Under the pieces are notes generated by a model. The model made no database searches. It was not told the origin of the DNA and was given only the letters and a program-made list of their open reading frames with translations. The translations under genes and the position numbers were made by a program. Source: Lysinibacillus alkalisoli (GTDB lineage: Bacteria; Bacillota; Bacilli; Bacillales_A; Planococcaceae). Taken from it: a DNA stretch of 64,000 nt. The stretch spans positions 150,399 through 214,398 of the forward strand of contig NZ_BMJT01000006.1 of NCBI RefSeq assembly GCF_014643595.1, in the 5' to 3' direction. This document shows positions 1-8,598 of this stretch, one piece after another (the first letter of the stretch is position 1; the number at the start of each line of letters is the position of its first letter).

Positions 1-120
1 CATGTATGAAAATAAATACATCTACAAAACAACATTTTTTAAATATCATAAGCGCAAAAGTCCATACAAAAACCTAAACACAGCCTAATACATTACTTTT
101 AAAAGGTATCTACAAAAAAA

Positions 121-154
121 GTGGTAAAGGAAACGTACTCATTTCCTTTACCAC
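121..154 (-). terminator. Rho-independent terminator of the purine salvage pair
   Basis: A 13-bp inverted repeat (GTGGTAAAGGAAA and its complement) is followed on the minus strand by a run of seven T (positions 114-120). It lies just past the stop codon of the phosphoribosyltransferase gene. The stem closely resembles the glmM terminator near 55442-55478. Confidence 0.85.
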
Positions 155-172
155 CTATTTTCCATTGTCCAA

Positions 173-718
173 TTACTTTGTGAAAAGCGGCAATTCTTCT
201 AAAAAGATAATATCTTCACGCAATTTAGCATCACCTTCTGCTAAGATAGCAGCCTTTGCCACCACTTCACCGCCTGCTAAAGCAACTAGTTGTGCTAATG
301 CTTCAATCGATTCACCAGTGCTAATTACATCATCAATTAAAGCTACTCTTTTCCCTTTAATCGCAGCCGCATCTTTTGCATCAAAGCATAAGATTTGCTC
401 ATCTGTTGTTGTAATAGAATTTACTTTCTTGATAACAGGTGAATCCATATATGCTTTTACACTTTTACGTGCAACATAATAGGTGCCAAACCCTAATTCA
501 TTAGCTACTTCATGTGCTAATGGAATACCTTTCGCTTCTGCTGTAACAATAACATCTATTTCGGGTAAACGTTCTACCAGTAATGGTGCACTTTTTTTTA
601 CGATTTCAGCATCGCCTAGTATCACAAAACTCGCAATACAAAGTGCGTCATTTAATGCAATGATGGGTAGCTCACGTGTTACACCTGCTACTTGTAATGT
701 ATATGTCTCTTTTGTCAA
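173..718 (-). CDS. Purine-type phosphoribosyltransferase (adenine phosphoribosyltransferase-like)
   Basis: This is a type I phosphoribosyltransferase that would join a free purine base to PRPP in the cytosol. The PRPP-binding signature VALIDDVISTGES is at about residues 126-138, and EAKGIPLAHEVA (about 61-72) resembles the flexible-loop region of Apt/Xpt enzymes. At 181 residues it has the family length. I chose the TTG start at 718 because an AAGGAG ribosome binding site lies 8 bases upstream; the upstream GTG at 727 has none. It follows the purine permease gene by 16 bases on the same strand, which suggests a salvage operon. Substrate (adenine, guanine or xanthine) cannot be fixed from sequence alone. 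Confidence 0.8.
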   Translation of the reverse strand: MTKETYTLQVAGVTRELPIIALNDALCIASFVILGDAEIVKKSAPLLVERLPEIDVIVTAEAKGIPLAHEVANELGFGTYYVARKSVKAYMDSPVIKKVNSITTTDEQILCFDAKDAAAIKGKRVALIDDVISTGESIEALAQLVALAGGEVVAKAAILAEGDAKLREDIIFLEELPLFTK

Positions 719-734
719 AATGTACACTCCTTCA

Positions 735-1790
735 TTAAAATGCGCCTAATAAAAACTCAATAATTAAACCTGATAACATGCCAATAAATGGGTCAAAAAT
801 AGCTGTCATCGCCATTGTCATCCCACCGACAATAGCATCATTCCCACCTGCTGCAAAAGTGACAGCTGCATTGGGTGGCATTGTCACAATAGCACCTAAG
901 ACAAATAAAAAACCTGCAATTGTTGTACTTGGAATATAACGACCAATTTTAGGTAATAAACCTGCTAATAAAATAACACCCATCATCACCATCATAAGAA
1001 CACCAGCAAACACCGCATGTGGTGCGCTAGATGTAGCCGAGATCACCACTTCTACTGGCGCACCGCCAAATAAGGCAGACACCATGTCTGCTAAGCTACT
1101 AATTACAGTTAAATGATCCACATTCACATCTTGATTAGCAATCTCACCATTGATTTTACCAAAGGCGATATTTGCGCCAATATTTAATGTTACCATCGCT
1201 AATGCACCGCGTATGACAGCTCCATTAAGCGTTAATTTTTGTAATTGAATTTTTTCCTTAGGTAGTGCTGGGTGCTCTTTATCTTTATTAACAAAGTGTG
1301 CTACAATACTCGCCACCACAACAGACACAAGAATGGTATACACTAAATCTTTAGTGATCATGTAAGTCAGTACAGCAACAATCATAGAGCTACCGCCAAT
1401 GAGACGCTCATTTTTCATCATATCAAACGCAATCTTAACAAGCATCAAGCCAACACCAGCCATCATACCATGCGTGATAACAGGGCCTATGAAATCCACA
1501 ATACGTTCTAAGAAGCCAAAGAGACCAATAATTAACATAATGGTTGCGCCAAAGAATATCATTGATAGACGCTCTCTCATATCTTTACCCATAGAGCCTG
1601 CTACAGCAATTGTTTCAGCTTGATAAGAAATAACAGATATTGAACCTACTGCTGTATTACCTATTGCACCAATAAAGAAGGCAAAAGCGGTTGGAACAGA
1701 AGCAAAGCCAAAAGAAAGTGCTAATAAGCCTTGAGGCAATCCGTTGAGTAAAACACCTATTGCCGCTAATATATCTTTTAAGAATTCCAA
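735..1790 (-). CDS. NCS2-like purine/xanthine permease
   Basis: A very hydrophobic protein of about 351 residues with at least nine predicted membrane spans, preceding a purine phosphoribosyltransferase. The N-terminal pattern (FGFASVPTAFAFFIGA, then a conserved QAE at the following span) and the coupling to a PRTase suggest a nucleobase permease of the NCS2 type. The family is usually about 430 residues, so this is a short version. The TTG at 1790 has an AAAGGTG site 6 bases upstream; a GTG at 1799 is the alternative. The transport function is inferred from fold and neighbour. Confidence 0.6.
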   Translation of the reverse strand: MEFLKDILAAIGVLLNGLPQGLLALSFGFASVPTAFAFFIGAIGNTAVGSISVISYQAETIAVAGSMGKDMRERLSMIFFGATIMLIIGLFGFLERIVDFIGPVITHGMMAGVGLMLVKIAFDMMKNERLIGGSSMIVAVLTYMITKDLVYTILVSVVVASIVAHFVNKDKEHPALPKEKIQLQKLTLNGAVIRGALAMVTLNIGANIAFGKINGEIANQDVNVDHLTVISSLADMVSALFGGAPVEVVISATSSAPHAVFAGVLMMVMMGVILLAGLLPKIGRYIPSTTIAGFLFVLGAIVTMPPNAAVTFAAGGNDAIVGGMTMAMTAIFDPFIGMLSGLIIEFLLGAF

Positions 1791-1799
1791 ATTTGTCAC

Positions 1800-2105
1800 C
1801 TTTCCATTTACTTCATATTGTATTTTTTTCGCATTGCAATGTAACGAACATCACTTATTTTATACATGAAACAAGAACATTTCAATCTATTTTTATAATT
1901 AATTTATGGTAATTGGCGCTAAAATACGAACAAAAGTCTTGAAAAACACATATAATCAAATAAAACACGAATATTGACAAATTATAAAAGGAAGTAATTA
2001 TCACTTCATTGTCAATATAAACAAAAAAGGAGTAAACAGGATTTTTATGCCGTTTGTAGGTCTTAACTAACATGTTAGATTATTACATGGAGAAGGAGGT
2101 ATCCC
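1800..2105. other. Divergent intergenic region upstream of the purine permease
   Basis: About 300 bases without a convincing gene. It contains two CGAAC motifs in the same orientation (near 1845 and 1930), which recall half of a PurR box, but neither has a proper inverted partner, and no guanine riboswitch core is visible. It must hold the promoters of both the purine pair (minus strand) and the AraC gene (plus strand). Confidence 0.4.
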
Positions 2106-2798
2106 ATGCAACTCATTGCTGAAAAAAGAACATATACGAAAGATGTGGCATCACATTCACATCATCATGCTCATGTCATTATGCCATTGCAAGGTGAATT
2201 ATTTGTCATTATGGAGGAGAATACTACATCTGTTAGTGCTCAATCTTTATTGTTTGTACCACCTAATGCCTTTCATAGTTTTTATGCTAAAACACAAAAC
2301 GAATTTTTAGTCTTAGATATTCCAGATATCCTACTCTCATCAGCTACACAAACACAAGCCATTAGCTATACCTTCTCACCACAATGGCAAGCATTGCGGA
2401 GTCTCATTTTATATGAATTACAACAAGGGGGGAAAACATTACGGGCCTTATATCCTTATATTTCACAATGCTTACAAAGAGAGCAATCTCCTTCTATACG
2501 TTACATTCATGAGCATTATGATGAACCGTTATCTATTCAACAATTAGCTGACCTCGAACATTACAGTCGTACTTACTATACCGAATGGTTTATCAAACAG
2601 ACTGGTAAAACACCTGCTCATTATATTCGTGATGTGCGCTTAACTCGCGCTAAAGAGCTTTTACAATATACTTCTTTTTCTTTACTTGCTATTGCTATAC
2701 AAGTTGGATTATCTCATCAATCAGCGCTCACTCGATTATTCCAACAATATGAAGGGATGACACCTAGCGAATTCCGTAAAAAACATACACTATGTTAA
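2106..2798 (+). CDS. AraC family transcriptional regulator with cupin domain
   Basis: A 230-residue cytosolic regulator. The N-terminal half is a cupin sensor with a histidine-rich stretch (HSHHHAHV, about residues 17-24). The C-terminal 100 residues carry two helix-turn-helix units of the AraC type (IRYIHEHYDEPLSIQQLADL, then the second unit ending in GMTPSEFRKK). A strong AGAAGGAGG site precedes the ATG. It sits directly upstream of an EamA exporter in the same orientation, separated by a terminator, so the exporter may be its target. The ligand is unknown. Confidence 0.85.
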   Translation: MQLIAEKRTYTKDVASHSHHHAHVIMPLQGELFVIMEENTTSVSAQSLLFVPPNAFHSFYAKTQNEFLVLDIPDILLSSATQTQAISYTFSPQWQALRSLILYELQQGGKTLRALYPYISQCLQREQSPSIRYIHEHYDEPLSIQQLADLEHYSRTYYTEWFIKQTGKTPAHYIRDVRLTRAKELLQYTSFSLLAIAIQVGLSHQSALTRLFQQYEGMTPSEFRKKHTLC

Positions 2799-2803
2799 AA
2801 ACA

Positions 2804-2836
2804 AGCGTCTTATTGTGAAATAAGGCGCTTTTTTTT
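2804..2836 (+). terminator. Rho-independent terminator after the AraC gene
   Basis: An 11-bp stem (AGCGTCTTATT pairing, one mismatch) with a GTGA loop is followed by eight T. Confidence 0.8.
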
Positions 2837-2878
2837 ACGTTATGATAATAGCGATTCTAATGTAACGGGGGCAATGCG

Positions 2879-3766
2879 ATGGCTACAATTTTAGGAATTA
2901 TTTTTACTATGTTATGGGCAAGTGCTTCTATTGCGACTAAATTTGGTATTGTCTCTACCACACCTTTAACTTTAGCCTTACTACGTTTTGCTATTACAGG
3001 TTTTTTACTCTTCATGTTTATCCATATCATCAAATGTGAAGCCTTACCGAAGCGCTCTCATTGGCGTGCACTATTCCTGTTAGGTTTATTGAATACCACC
3101 ATCTATTTAGGTGCTACATTTTGGGCATTACAGTATGTGTCTGCTGGCCTATTTAATTTATTTGTTACAGTTAACCCTTTTATTGTCGCTTTATTATCCT
3201 ATATTTGGTTGCGTAGACCATTTGATTATAGGGAGTGGATGGGCATGGGTATCGCTGCAACAGGTCTTATTATTGCCACCTACCCTTCTCTCATCACAAG
3301 TAAAGCTAGCCTAACAGGTATTATCGTATTAACCATTGGTATGTTAGCCATGGCTATTGGTAGTGTGTACTTTTCTAAAGTAAAGTTAGATTTGCCCAGT
3401 TTGACAATTAACACGTGGCAAATCTTAATAGGAGGCATTTTATTATTGCCTGTTGCTTACTTCACAGAGCGTAAACATTTCTTTATTGTATGGGATTTCC
3501 ATTTATTTGGCGCACTTTTTTGGTTAACGATTATTATTTCGGTTTTCACGATGTTGCTTTGGTTTTATTTACTCAAAACAGACCCTGTTAAAGCGAATAA
3601 CTGGCTATTTTTAACGCCTGTTTTTGGTTATTTGTTTGCTTGGCTCTTATTAGGGGAAAAAATCACGTTATATGACATAATAGCAACCTTACTTATTATT
3701 TTTGGTTTATTTTTATCTGGCAACATCTCATTTCATAAAACAACAAATGTAAAGGAGACGACATAA
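2879..3766 (+). CDS. EamA/DMT family transporter
   Basis: A 295-residue membrane protein with ten predicted spans in two repeated EamA halves, the normal size of a drug/metabolite transporter. The substrate is not predictable. A GGGGGC-type site lies 7 bases before the ATG. The stop codon is immediately followed by the TTG start of csaA, so the two are probably cotranscribed. Confidence 0.85.
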   Translation: MATILGIIFTMLWASASIATKFGIVSTTPLTLALLRFAITGFLLFMFIHIIKCEALPKRSHWRALFLLGLLNTTIYLGATFWALQYVSAGLFNLFVTVNPFIVALLSYIWLRRPFDYREWMGMGIAATGLIIATYPSLITSKASLTGIIVLTIGMLAMAIGSVYFSKVKLDLPSLTINTWQILIGGILLLPVAYFTERKHFFIVWDFHLFGALFWLTIIISVFTMLLWFYLLKTDPVKANNWLFLTPVFGYLFAWLLLGEKITLYDIIATLLIIFGLFLSGNISFHKTTNVKETT

Positions 3767-4099
3767 TTGGCTACAATTGACGATTTTATCGCATTAGATA
3801 TGAGAGTAGGTACTGTTATCGAAGCTTCTTATTTAGAGGGGGCACGTAAACCTGCCATCAAATTATGTATTGATTTTGGAGAGACCATCGGAAAGAAATA
3901 CTCCTCAGCACAAATCACTAAACGTTATACACCAGATGCATTACTTCAAACACAAGTAATTGCTATCGTTAACTTTCCACCTAGACGCATTGCAGGTTTT
4001 AAATCAGAGGTACTTGTGATCGGTGGCATGCCAACAGAAGATGATGTTGTGCTACTTCGTCCTGATGCCCATGTAGACAATGGGGTTAAAATTGGTTAA
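3767..4099 (+). CDS. csaA: CsaA-type export chaperone / tRNA-binding domain protein
   Basis: A 110-residue protein made only of a tRNA-binding OB fold. The features of CsaA are visible: DFIALDMRVGTV near the N terminus, GKKYSSAQITKRY in the middle and a late FPPRRIAGFKSEVLVIG block. CsaA binds preproteins and the SecA translocase in Bacillus, and the same fold binds tRNA. The start is TTG with GGAGACG 6 bases upstream. Length and motifs match the family closely. Confidence 0.93.
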   Translation: MATIDDFIALDMRVGTVIEASYLEGARKPAIKLCIDFGETIGKKYSSAQITKRYTPDALLQTQVIAIVNFPPRRIAGFKSEVLVIGGMPTEDDVVLLRPDAHVDNGVKIG

Positions 4100-4102
4100 A
4101 AC

Positions 4103-4140
4103 ATATCCCTCAGGTCACTTCGACCTAGGGATATTTTATT
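4103..4140 (+). terminator. Rho-independent terminator after csaA
   Basis: The outer stem ATATCCCT/AGGGATAT encloses a second stem AGGTC/GACCT and is followed by TTTATT. Confidence 0.8.
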
Positions 4141-4279
4141 ACAGCATTATTAAGAGACAACATATTATAGTATATGTAAAATAGGGACTCCTAATTTATT
4201 TTGTATGTTCGTTAAGAAAATGGCATAGGCTTGTTGAGATTAGGGTACAATTTAATACATATACTTTTAGGAGAATAAG

Positions 4280-5053
4280 GTGAGGCTATTGGGGGAATTA
4301 GATCCTACAATTATTATAATTTTATTATCATTTGGCTTTTTAGCAGCATTTATTGATGCTGTAGTAGGCGGAGGAGGCTTAATTTCACTTCCTGCTTTAC
4401 TATTTACAGGTTTGCCACCTGCCACAGCTATCGCTACAAACAAGTTAGCAGGTACGATTGGCTCTTTAACGAGCACTATCATTTTTTATCGCTCAGGCAA
4501 TGTATCATTGCAAAGTTTAAAAAATTTATTTCCAAGTGTTTTTATAGGCGCCATGTTAGGTGCTTATACGGTGCATTTAATTGACCCTGCGCTCTTAAAG
4601 CCATTAATGTTAATTATGCTAGCAGCTGTTGCTATTTACACCATCATAAAAAAAGATTGGGGCGCTGTTTCTCGCTATCAAAAATTAACGCCAGTCAAGC
4701 AAGCATTATTTATCGGTTTAATTTTTGGTATCGGTTTTTACGATGGCTTTCTAGGCCCTGGTACAGGCTCATTTTTATTATTTGCTTTTTTATTAATTGG
4801 CTTTAATTTTTTACAAGCTGCAGGCAATGCAAAACTATTAAACTTTGGTAGTAATATCGCTGCCTTATTAATGTTCATGTATTTAGGTGAGGTCGTTTAT
4901 AGCTACGGTTTAATAATGGGGGCTGCACAGTTAGTCGGCTCTATTGTCGGCTCTAAGTTTGCTATCAAAAAAGGAAGCAGTTATGTCCGCCTCCTCTTTA
5001 TTGTGGTAACTATTGTATTATTAGCCAAAAACACATGGGATTACTTTATGTGA
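4280..5053 (+). CDS. TSUP family (TauE/SafE) permease
   Basis: A 257-residue membrane protein with about eight predicted spans. The glycine-rich AVVGGGGLISLPALL near residue 25 and the related FYDGFLGPGTGSF in the second half form the internal duplication typical of TauE/SafE permeases, which export sulfite or small sulfur-containing organic anions. The GTG start has AGGAG 9 bases upstream. Its end overlaps the convergent kinase gene by 8 bases. Confidence 0.88.
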   Translation: MRLLGELDPTIIIILLSFGFLAAFIDAVVGGGGLISLPALLFTGLPPATAIATNKLAGTIGSLTSTIIFYRSGNVSLQSLKNLFPSVFIGAMLGAYTVHLIDPALLKPLMLIMLAAVAIYTIIKKDWGAVSRYQKLTPVKQALFIGLIFGIGFYDGFLGPGTGSFLLFAFLLIGFNFLQAAGNAKLLNFGSNIAALLMFMYLGEVVYSYGLIMGAAQLVGSIVGSKFAIKKGSSYVRLLFIVVTIVLLAKNTWDYFM

Positions 5054-5693
5054 ATACTGTACTCGTATTAATGACTGTCGTGAAGTTTTCTGCATAAGGA
5101 TGCATATAAATGTCATATTGGCGTCTACGATCCGCATGTGTTTCTTGTAAATAACTAAGTGACATACCTCGCTCACTAATATCACGTACTGAGCGTCGTG
5201 CAAACTCTGTTTCGGCATTTGTATATAAATAAACGCTATAATCCAGTAGTGATTGGGGTAAAAAAGCAACACTCATACCTTCTATAATAATTAATTCTTG
5301 CTTTGCTCTTATGATTGCAGATGCTTGATAGTGGGTTTGCACAGTTGCAATATCCATCCCCATTCTCAACATTGTAATATCTCGCTTTAATAAATCCGTG
5401 TGATGTGCCTCTGGATGACAAGCCGTCACCTTAGCATGATAAGTTTGTCCATCATATTCATAAGATACGACACTCTGTTTACGTACCATACCACTTATAA
5501 TGTATGGGTCTGTATGCATAATGCTTGTTTGCTCGCCAAAATGCGCTTTTAATTGATGAGATAATGTCGTTTTCCCTGCTGCACCATGACCAGCAATACC
5601 TATTATTATAGGAGACTGTGTAGTGTGTATGAGCGTTTGGATTGCATCAATCACCGCTTTATAATCGCTTTCGTTTATTACGTTTTCTATCAT
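5046..5693 (-). CDS. Uridine kinase-like P-loop kinase
   Basis: A 215-residue protein with a P-loop (GIAGHGAAGKTT, about residues 32-43) and a strand ending IIIEGMS, the arrangement of uridine/nucleoside kinase-like NTPases. The C-terminal RRSVRDISERG block is the lid arginine region. Its start overlaps the rsgA paralogue by 35 bases, so translation may be coupled. It is probably a small-molecule kinase, and the substrate is open. Confidence 0.75.
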   Translation of the reverse strand: MIENVINESDYKAVIDAIQTLIHTTQSPIIIGIAGHGAAGKTTLSHQLKAHFGEQTSIMHTDPYIISGMVRKQSVVSYEYDGQTYHAKVTACHPEAHHTDLLKRDITMLRMGMDIATVQTHYQASAIIRAKQELIIIEGMSVAFLPQSLLDYSVYLYTNAETEFARRSVRDISERGMSLSYLQETHADRRRQYDIYMHPYAENFTTVINTSTVFT

Positions 5694-6633
5694 TTATTCG
5701 CTCCTGTTCTTGACGTCGCTTCATTTGAAGTTGAGCCTCTCTCTGCATTTTAAAATAACTTTTTAATTGCGTTTCAGCCAACTCACCATCCTTAATGGCT
5801 TGTTGGACTGCACACCCTTTAATAGTGGCTTGATGTGTACAGTCTCTAAACTGGCAAGATGCGCTTAAACGTTCTACCTCTTCAAAATTTGTCGTAATTT
5901 CTTCTTCATTTGCCCAAAGTTGTAATTCGCGCATGCCAGGTGTATCAATAATACAACCTTGACCCACTGCAATGAGCTCTCTATGTGTTGTAGTATGTCT
6001 TCCCATGGCATCCTTTGCTCTAATCTCACTTGTGCGCATTTTTTCTTGTTGTAATAACGCATTCACTAAAGTGGATTTCCCCACACCTGAAGAACCGACA
6101 ACAGCCACAGTAATACCTTCTTGCAAAAACTTGTGCAGGCGCTGTAAGCCTTGACCATTGATAGCACTTACTATTTCATAATCCATTGTGTGGAAGGTGC
6201 GAAGGGATTGTATAAAAGGCGCAATATCATGACATTCATCCGCCTTAGTTAACACAATAAATGGTATTGCACCAGATTGTTTAGCCCCAATAACATAACG
6301 TTGAAGCCTCGCCATATTAAAATCTTCATTCATGCTTGTAACAATCCACAACATATCAATATTTGTTGCAATGACTTGCTCATCTGTTTTCATCCCTGCA
6401 TGATGACGTGAAAAAACACTTTTACGCGGGAGCACTTGATGGATCACACCTTTATTCTCCTGTGCTTGTAATTCTAGTTCTACATAATCGCCTACTGCTG
6501 GGTACGCTGCCAATGACAATACTTGATAACGAAATTTACCTGATACTGTACATAATATTTCACCATATGACGTAGCCACACGATACATTCTCTTATGAAC
6601 GAGCACTACTCGTCCGTTTATTATACGATTCAA
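5659..6633 (-). CDS. rsgA: Ribosome small subunit-dependent GTPase A paralogue
   Basis: A circularly permuted GTPase that acts in 30S subunit maturation. An N-terminal OB fold is followed by the G-domain motifs in permuted order: LTKAD (G4, about residue 128), then GSSGVGKST (G1, about 180), then DTPGM (G3). A Cys/His zinc site follows (CQFRDCTHQ...C). I prefer the TTG start at 6633, because GGAGG lies 8 bases upstream; the ATG at 6648 would place that GGAGG inside the gene. The neighbour is a kinase rather than prpC/prkC, so this may be a second copy of rsgA in the genome. Confidence 0.88.
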   Translation of the reverse strand: MNRIINGRVVLVHKRMYRVATSYGEILCTVSGKFRYQVLSLAAYPAVGDYVELELQAQENKGVIHQVLPRKSVFSRHHAGMKTDEQVIATNIDMLWIVTSMNEDFNMARLQRYVIGAKQSGAIPFIVLTKADECHDIAPFIQSLRTFHTMDYEIVSAINGQGLQRLHKFLQEGITVAVVGSSGVGKSTLVNALLQQEKMRTSEIRAKDAMGRHTTTHRELIAVGQGCIIDTPGMRELQLWANEEEITTNFEEVERLSASCQFRDCTHQATIKGCAVQQAIKDGELAETQLKSYFKMQREAQLQMKRRQEQERINDRKRNKRKRL

Positions 6634-6654
6634 TTGTAATTCCTCCATATTTAT

Positions 6655-6699
6655 GCAAAATAAAAACCTTATGACCCGCGTATCGCAGTCATAAGGTTT
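6655..6699 (-). promoter_or_regulatory. Leader hairpin ahead of the rsgA paralogue, possible attenuator
   Basis: A perfect 12-bp inverted repeat (AAACCTTATGAC) with a 12-base loop is followed on the minus strand by a T-rich stretch, only about 20 bases before the rsgA start. A terminator-like hairpin just inside the leader suggests attenuation. A short reading frame starting with ATG at 6708 runs through it. Confidence 0.55.
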
Positions 6700-6936
6700 A
6701 TTTGCCATTAGGAAAAAATACACACTTTTATTGTAGGTGTGAGCAAATAAAATATGACGTACAATATCGCTTCGTTAAAATAAATTGTTTTGTCATCTTT
6801 ACTCACCCTTTCTGTTTCAGTAATGTAATTACCTTAAATTAAATTGCTGGACTTGTCAATTTTAATTTTACAAATTCTATTTTTTTATGGTATAAATATA
6901 TCTGTTAGATATATAACTTTTAGATAGGTGGTTTTT

Positions 6937-7488
6937 ATGAAAAATTATAATCCAACCGTTTATGCTTTACTCGGCATCTTAACAACAAACTGCCGAAATG
7001 GATATGACATCAAACAATTAATTGACCGTAGCTTAACCCACTTTTGGAAGATTAGTTATGGGCAAATTTATCCCACTTTAAAAATTTTAGTGCAAGATGA
7101 ACTAGCTCAAGTCGAAACGATTGAACAAGAAGGTAAACCAAATAAACAACATTACACATTGACGACAAAAGGCTATAGCATATTACAGCAATGGCTCTCG
7201 CAAGAAATAACACAAATCCCCACTGAAAAAAATGAAGTGTTATTAAAATTATTTTTTGGCAATCACCAAACAACGGCGATGTTGACAATGCTCACACAAT
7301 ATCAACAAGCGCTACAGCTACGGCTTGAAACCTATCAAACCTTAAAACAAGAGTTATCGCCATCCGTTTCGACTACACAAGATGCATATTTTTGGATTTA
7401 CACATTAAACTATGGCATTAAAATAACAGAGGCTGCTATTGAATGGTGTCAAGAAACCCTACAAGACTTAGGAGGTCAATTACAATGA
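6937..7488 (+). CDS. PadR family transcriptional regulator
   Basis: A 183-residue regulator with an N-terminal winged helix (YALLGILTTN, NGYDIKQLI, and the wing with YTLTTKGYSILQQW) and a C-terminal helical dimerisation region, the layout of PadR subfamily s2. The ATG at 6937 has ATAGGTGG upstream. Its stop codon overlaps the ATG of the DUF4188 gene (ATGA), so the two are one operon and the DUF4188 protein is the likely regulated product. Confidence 0.88.
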   Translation: MKNYNPTVYALLGILTTNCRNGYDIKQLIDRSLTHFWKISYGQIYPTLKILVQDELAQVETIEQEGKPNKQHYTLTTKGYSILQQWLSQEITQIPTEKNEVLLKLFFGNHQTTAMLTMLTQYQQALQLRLETYQTLKQELSPSVSTTQDAYFWIYTLNYGIKITEAAIEWCQETLQDLGGQLQ

Positions 7489-7955
7489 GCAAAGTAACAC
7501 CTGGGCGATTTACCACAGAGAATAAAGAAGATATTGTAGTATTTTTAATTGGCATGCGCATTAATCAATACTGGAAGCCGCATAAGTGGCTACCTGTTTT
7601 CGCAAGCATGCCACCACTTATAAAAGAACTTTATCAAAATAAAGAAGCGCTCGGCTTTCTTTCTATGGAAAGTTACTTTGGCTTACGTACTAGTGTAATG
7701 ATTCAATATTGGCGCTCCATTGATCATTTGCACGCCTATGCACATCAACAACAGCACTTACAGGCTTGGAAAAACTTTATGCAGCGTGTAGGGAAAAGCA
7801 ATAGTGTTGGGATTTACCATGAGACCTATCCTATTACGAGTGGGCAATATGAGTCTGTTTTTAGCAATATGAATGACTACGGGTTAGCGAAGGCATTACC
7901 TAAAATCCCTATCACTGCATCGTTACATACCGCTAAACAACGTCTACAACCTTAA
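7485..7955 (+). CDS. DUF4188 family protein
   Basis: A 156-residue cytosolic protein beginning VTPGRFTTENKEDIVVFLIGMRIN, the hallmark opening of DUF4188. The family is related to dimeric alpha-beta barrel monooxygenase-like proteins and its activity is not established. The YWRSIDHLHAYA block fits the alpha-beta barrel. It is translationally coupled to the preceding PadR gene by an ATGA overlap. Confidence 0.8.
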   Translation: MSKVTPGRFTTENKEDIVVFLIGMRINQYWKPHKWLPVFASMPPLIKELYQNKEALGFLSMESYFGLRTSVMIQYWRSIDHLHAYAHQQQHLQAWKNFMQRVGKSNSVGIYHETYPITSGQYESVFSNMNDYGLAKALPKIPITASLHTAKQRLQP

Positions 7956-8037
7956 TTTCGCTTATCTTTTGCGAAACTCTAAAAGTCTTTGCATCGTCAT
8001 TATATTAAGGACAAGGTAAAGAAAGAAGGATTTGATT

Positions 8038-8484
8038 ATGAAAATTGAGACGGCTCGATTAGACTTAATTCCATGCACGCCTTCTGCGATGGCTTTAATC
8101 GAACACTACACCATTACGGAAAGAGTGAAACAACATATGTATGCAATTGAAGATGACATATCACTCTTTGGATGGGGTACTTGGTTTGTTATGGATCATA
8201 CTCGTCAGCAAATTATTGGGGATGTGGGTTTTAAGAGTAAGCCCGATCAAGATGGTGTTGTAGAGATGTTGTATCAAATTTCACATGATGCACAAGGGAA
8301 TGGCTTTGCAACTGAAGCGCTTGATGCTATGATTCACTGGGCTTTAGCGCAAGATGAGGTATACAAGGTGACTGCGAAATGCGAGTCCCATAACGATGCT
8401 GCCATCCACGTCTTTAAAAAATTAAAGATGACACCTACTGCCACGCACCACAATGTGTTGCAGTGGGAAATTTGTCAGCACTAA
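8038..8484 (+). CDS. GNAT family N-acetyltransferase
   Basis: A 149-residue RimJ/RimL-like acetyltransferase. It opens ETARLDLIPCTP and carries the acetyl-CoA-binding segment YQISHDAQGNGFATEALDA (about residues 80-98), in which the usual RxxGxG/A is present as QGNGFA. The acceptor is unknown. The ATG at 8038 is preferred for its GAAAGAAGG site. Confidence 0.85.
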   Translation: MKIETARLDLIPCTPSAMALIEHYTITERVKQHMYAIEDDISLFGWGTWFVMDHTRQQIIGDVGFKSKPDQDGVVEMLYQISHDAQGNGFATEALDAMIHWALAQDEVYKVTAKCESHNDAAIHVFKKLKMTPTATHHNVLQWEICQH

Positions 8485-8557
8485 CGCACGATTAACAGTT
8501 AACAATGTCCAATGATTGCAATACTTGTTTTACGTTTAATTACGATAGTATTAACAT

Positions 8558-8596
8558 AAAAAGCTACGACCTTCTGTAGAAAAGATCGTAGCTTTT
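8558..8596. terminator. Bidirectional terminator between the GNAT and ABC genes
   Basis: A long stem AAAAAGCTACGA / TCGTAGCTTTTT serves both convergent transcripts, with U-runs on both strands. Confidence 0.85.
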
Positions 8597-8598
8597 TG

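Noticed and set aside
1882..2073. 63-residue minus-strand frame upstream of the purine permease
   Set aside because: No ribosome binding site, low-complexity AT-driven composition, and it covers the divergent promoter region.
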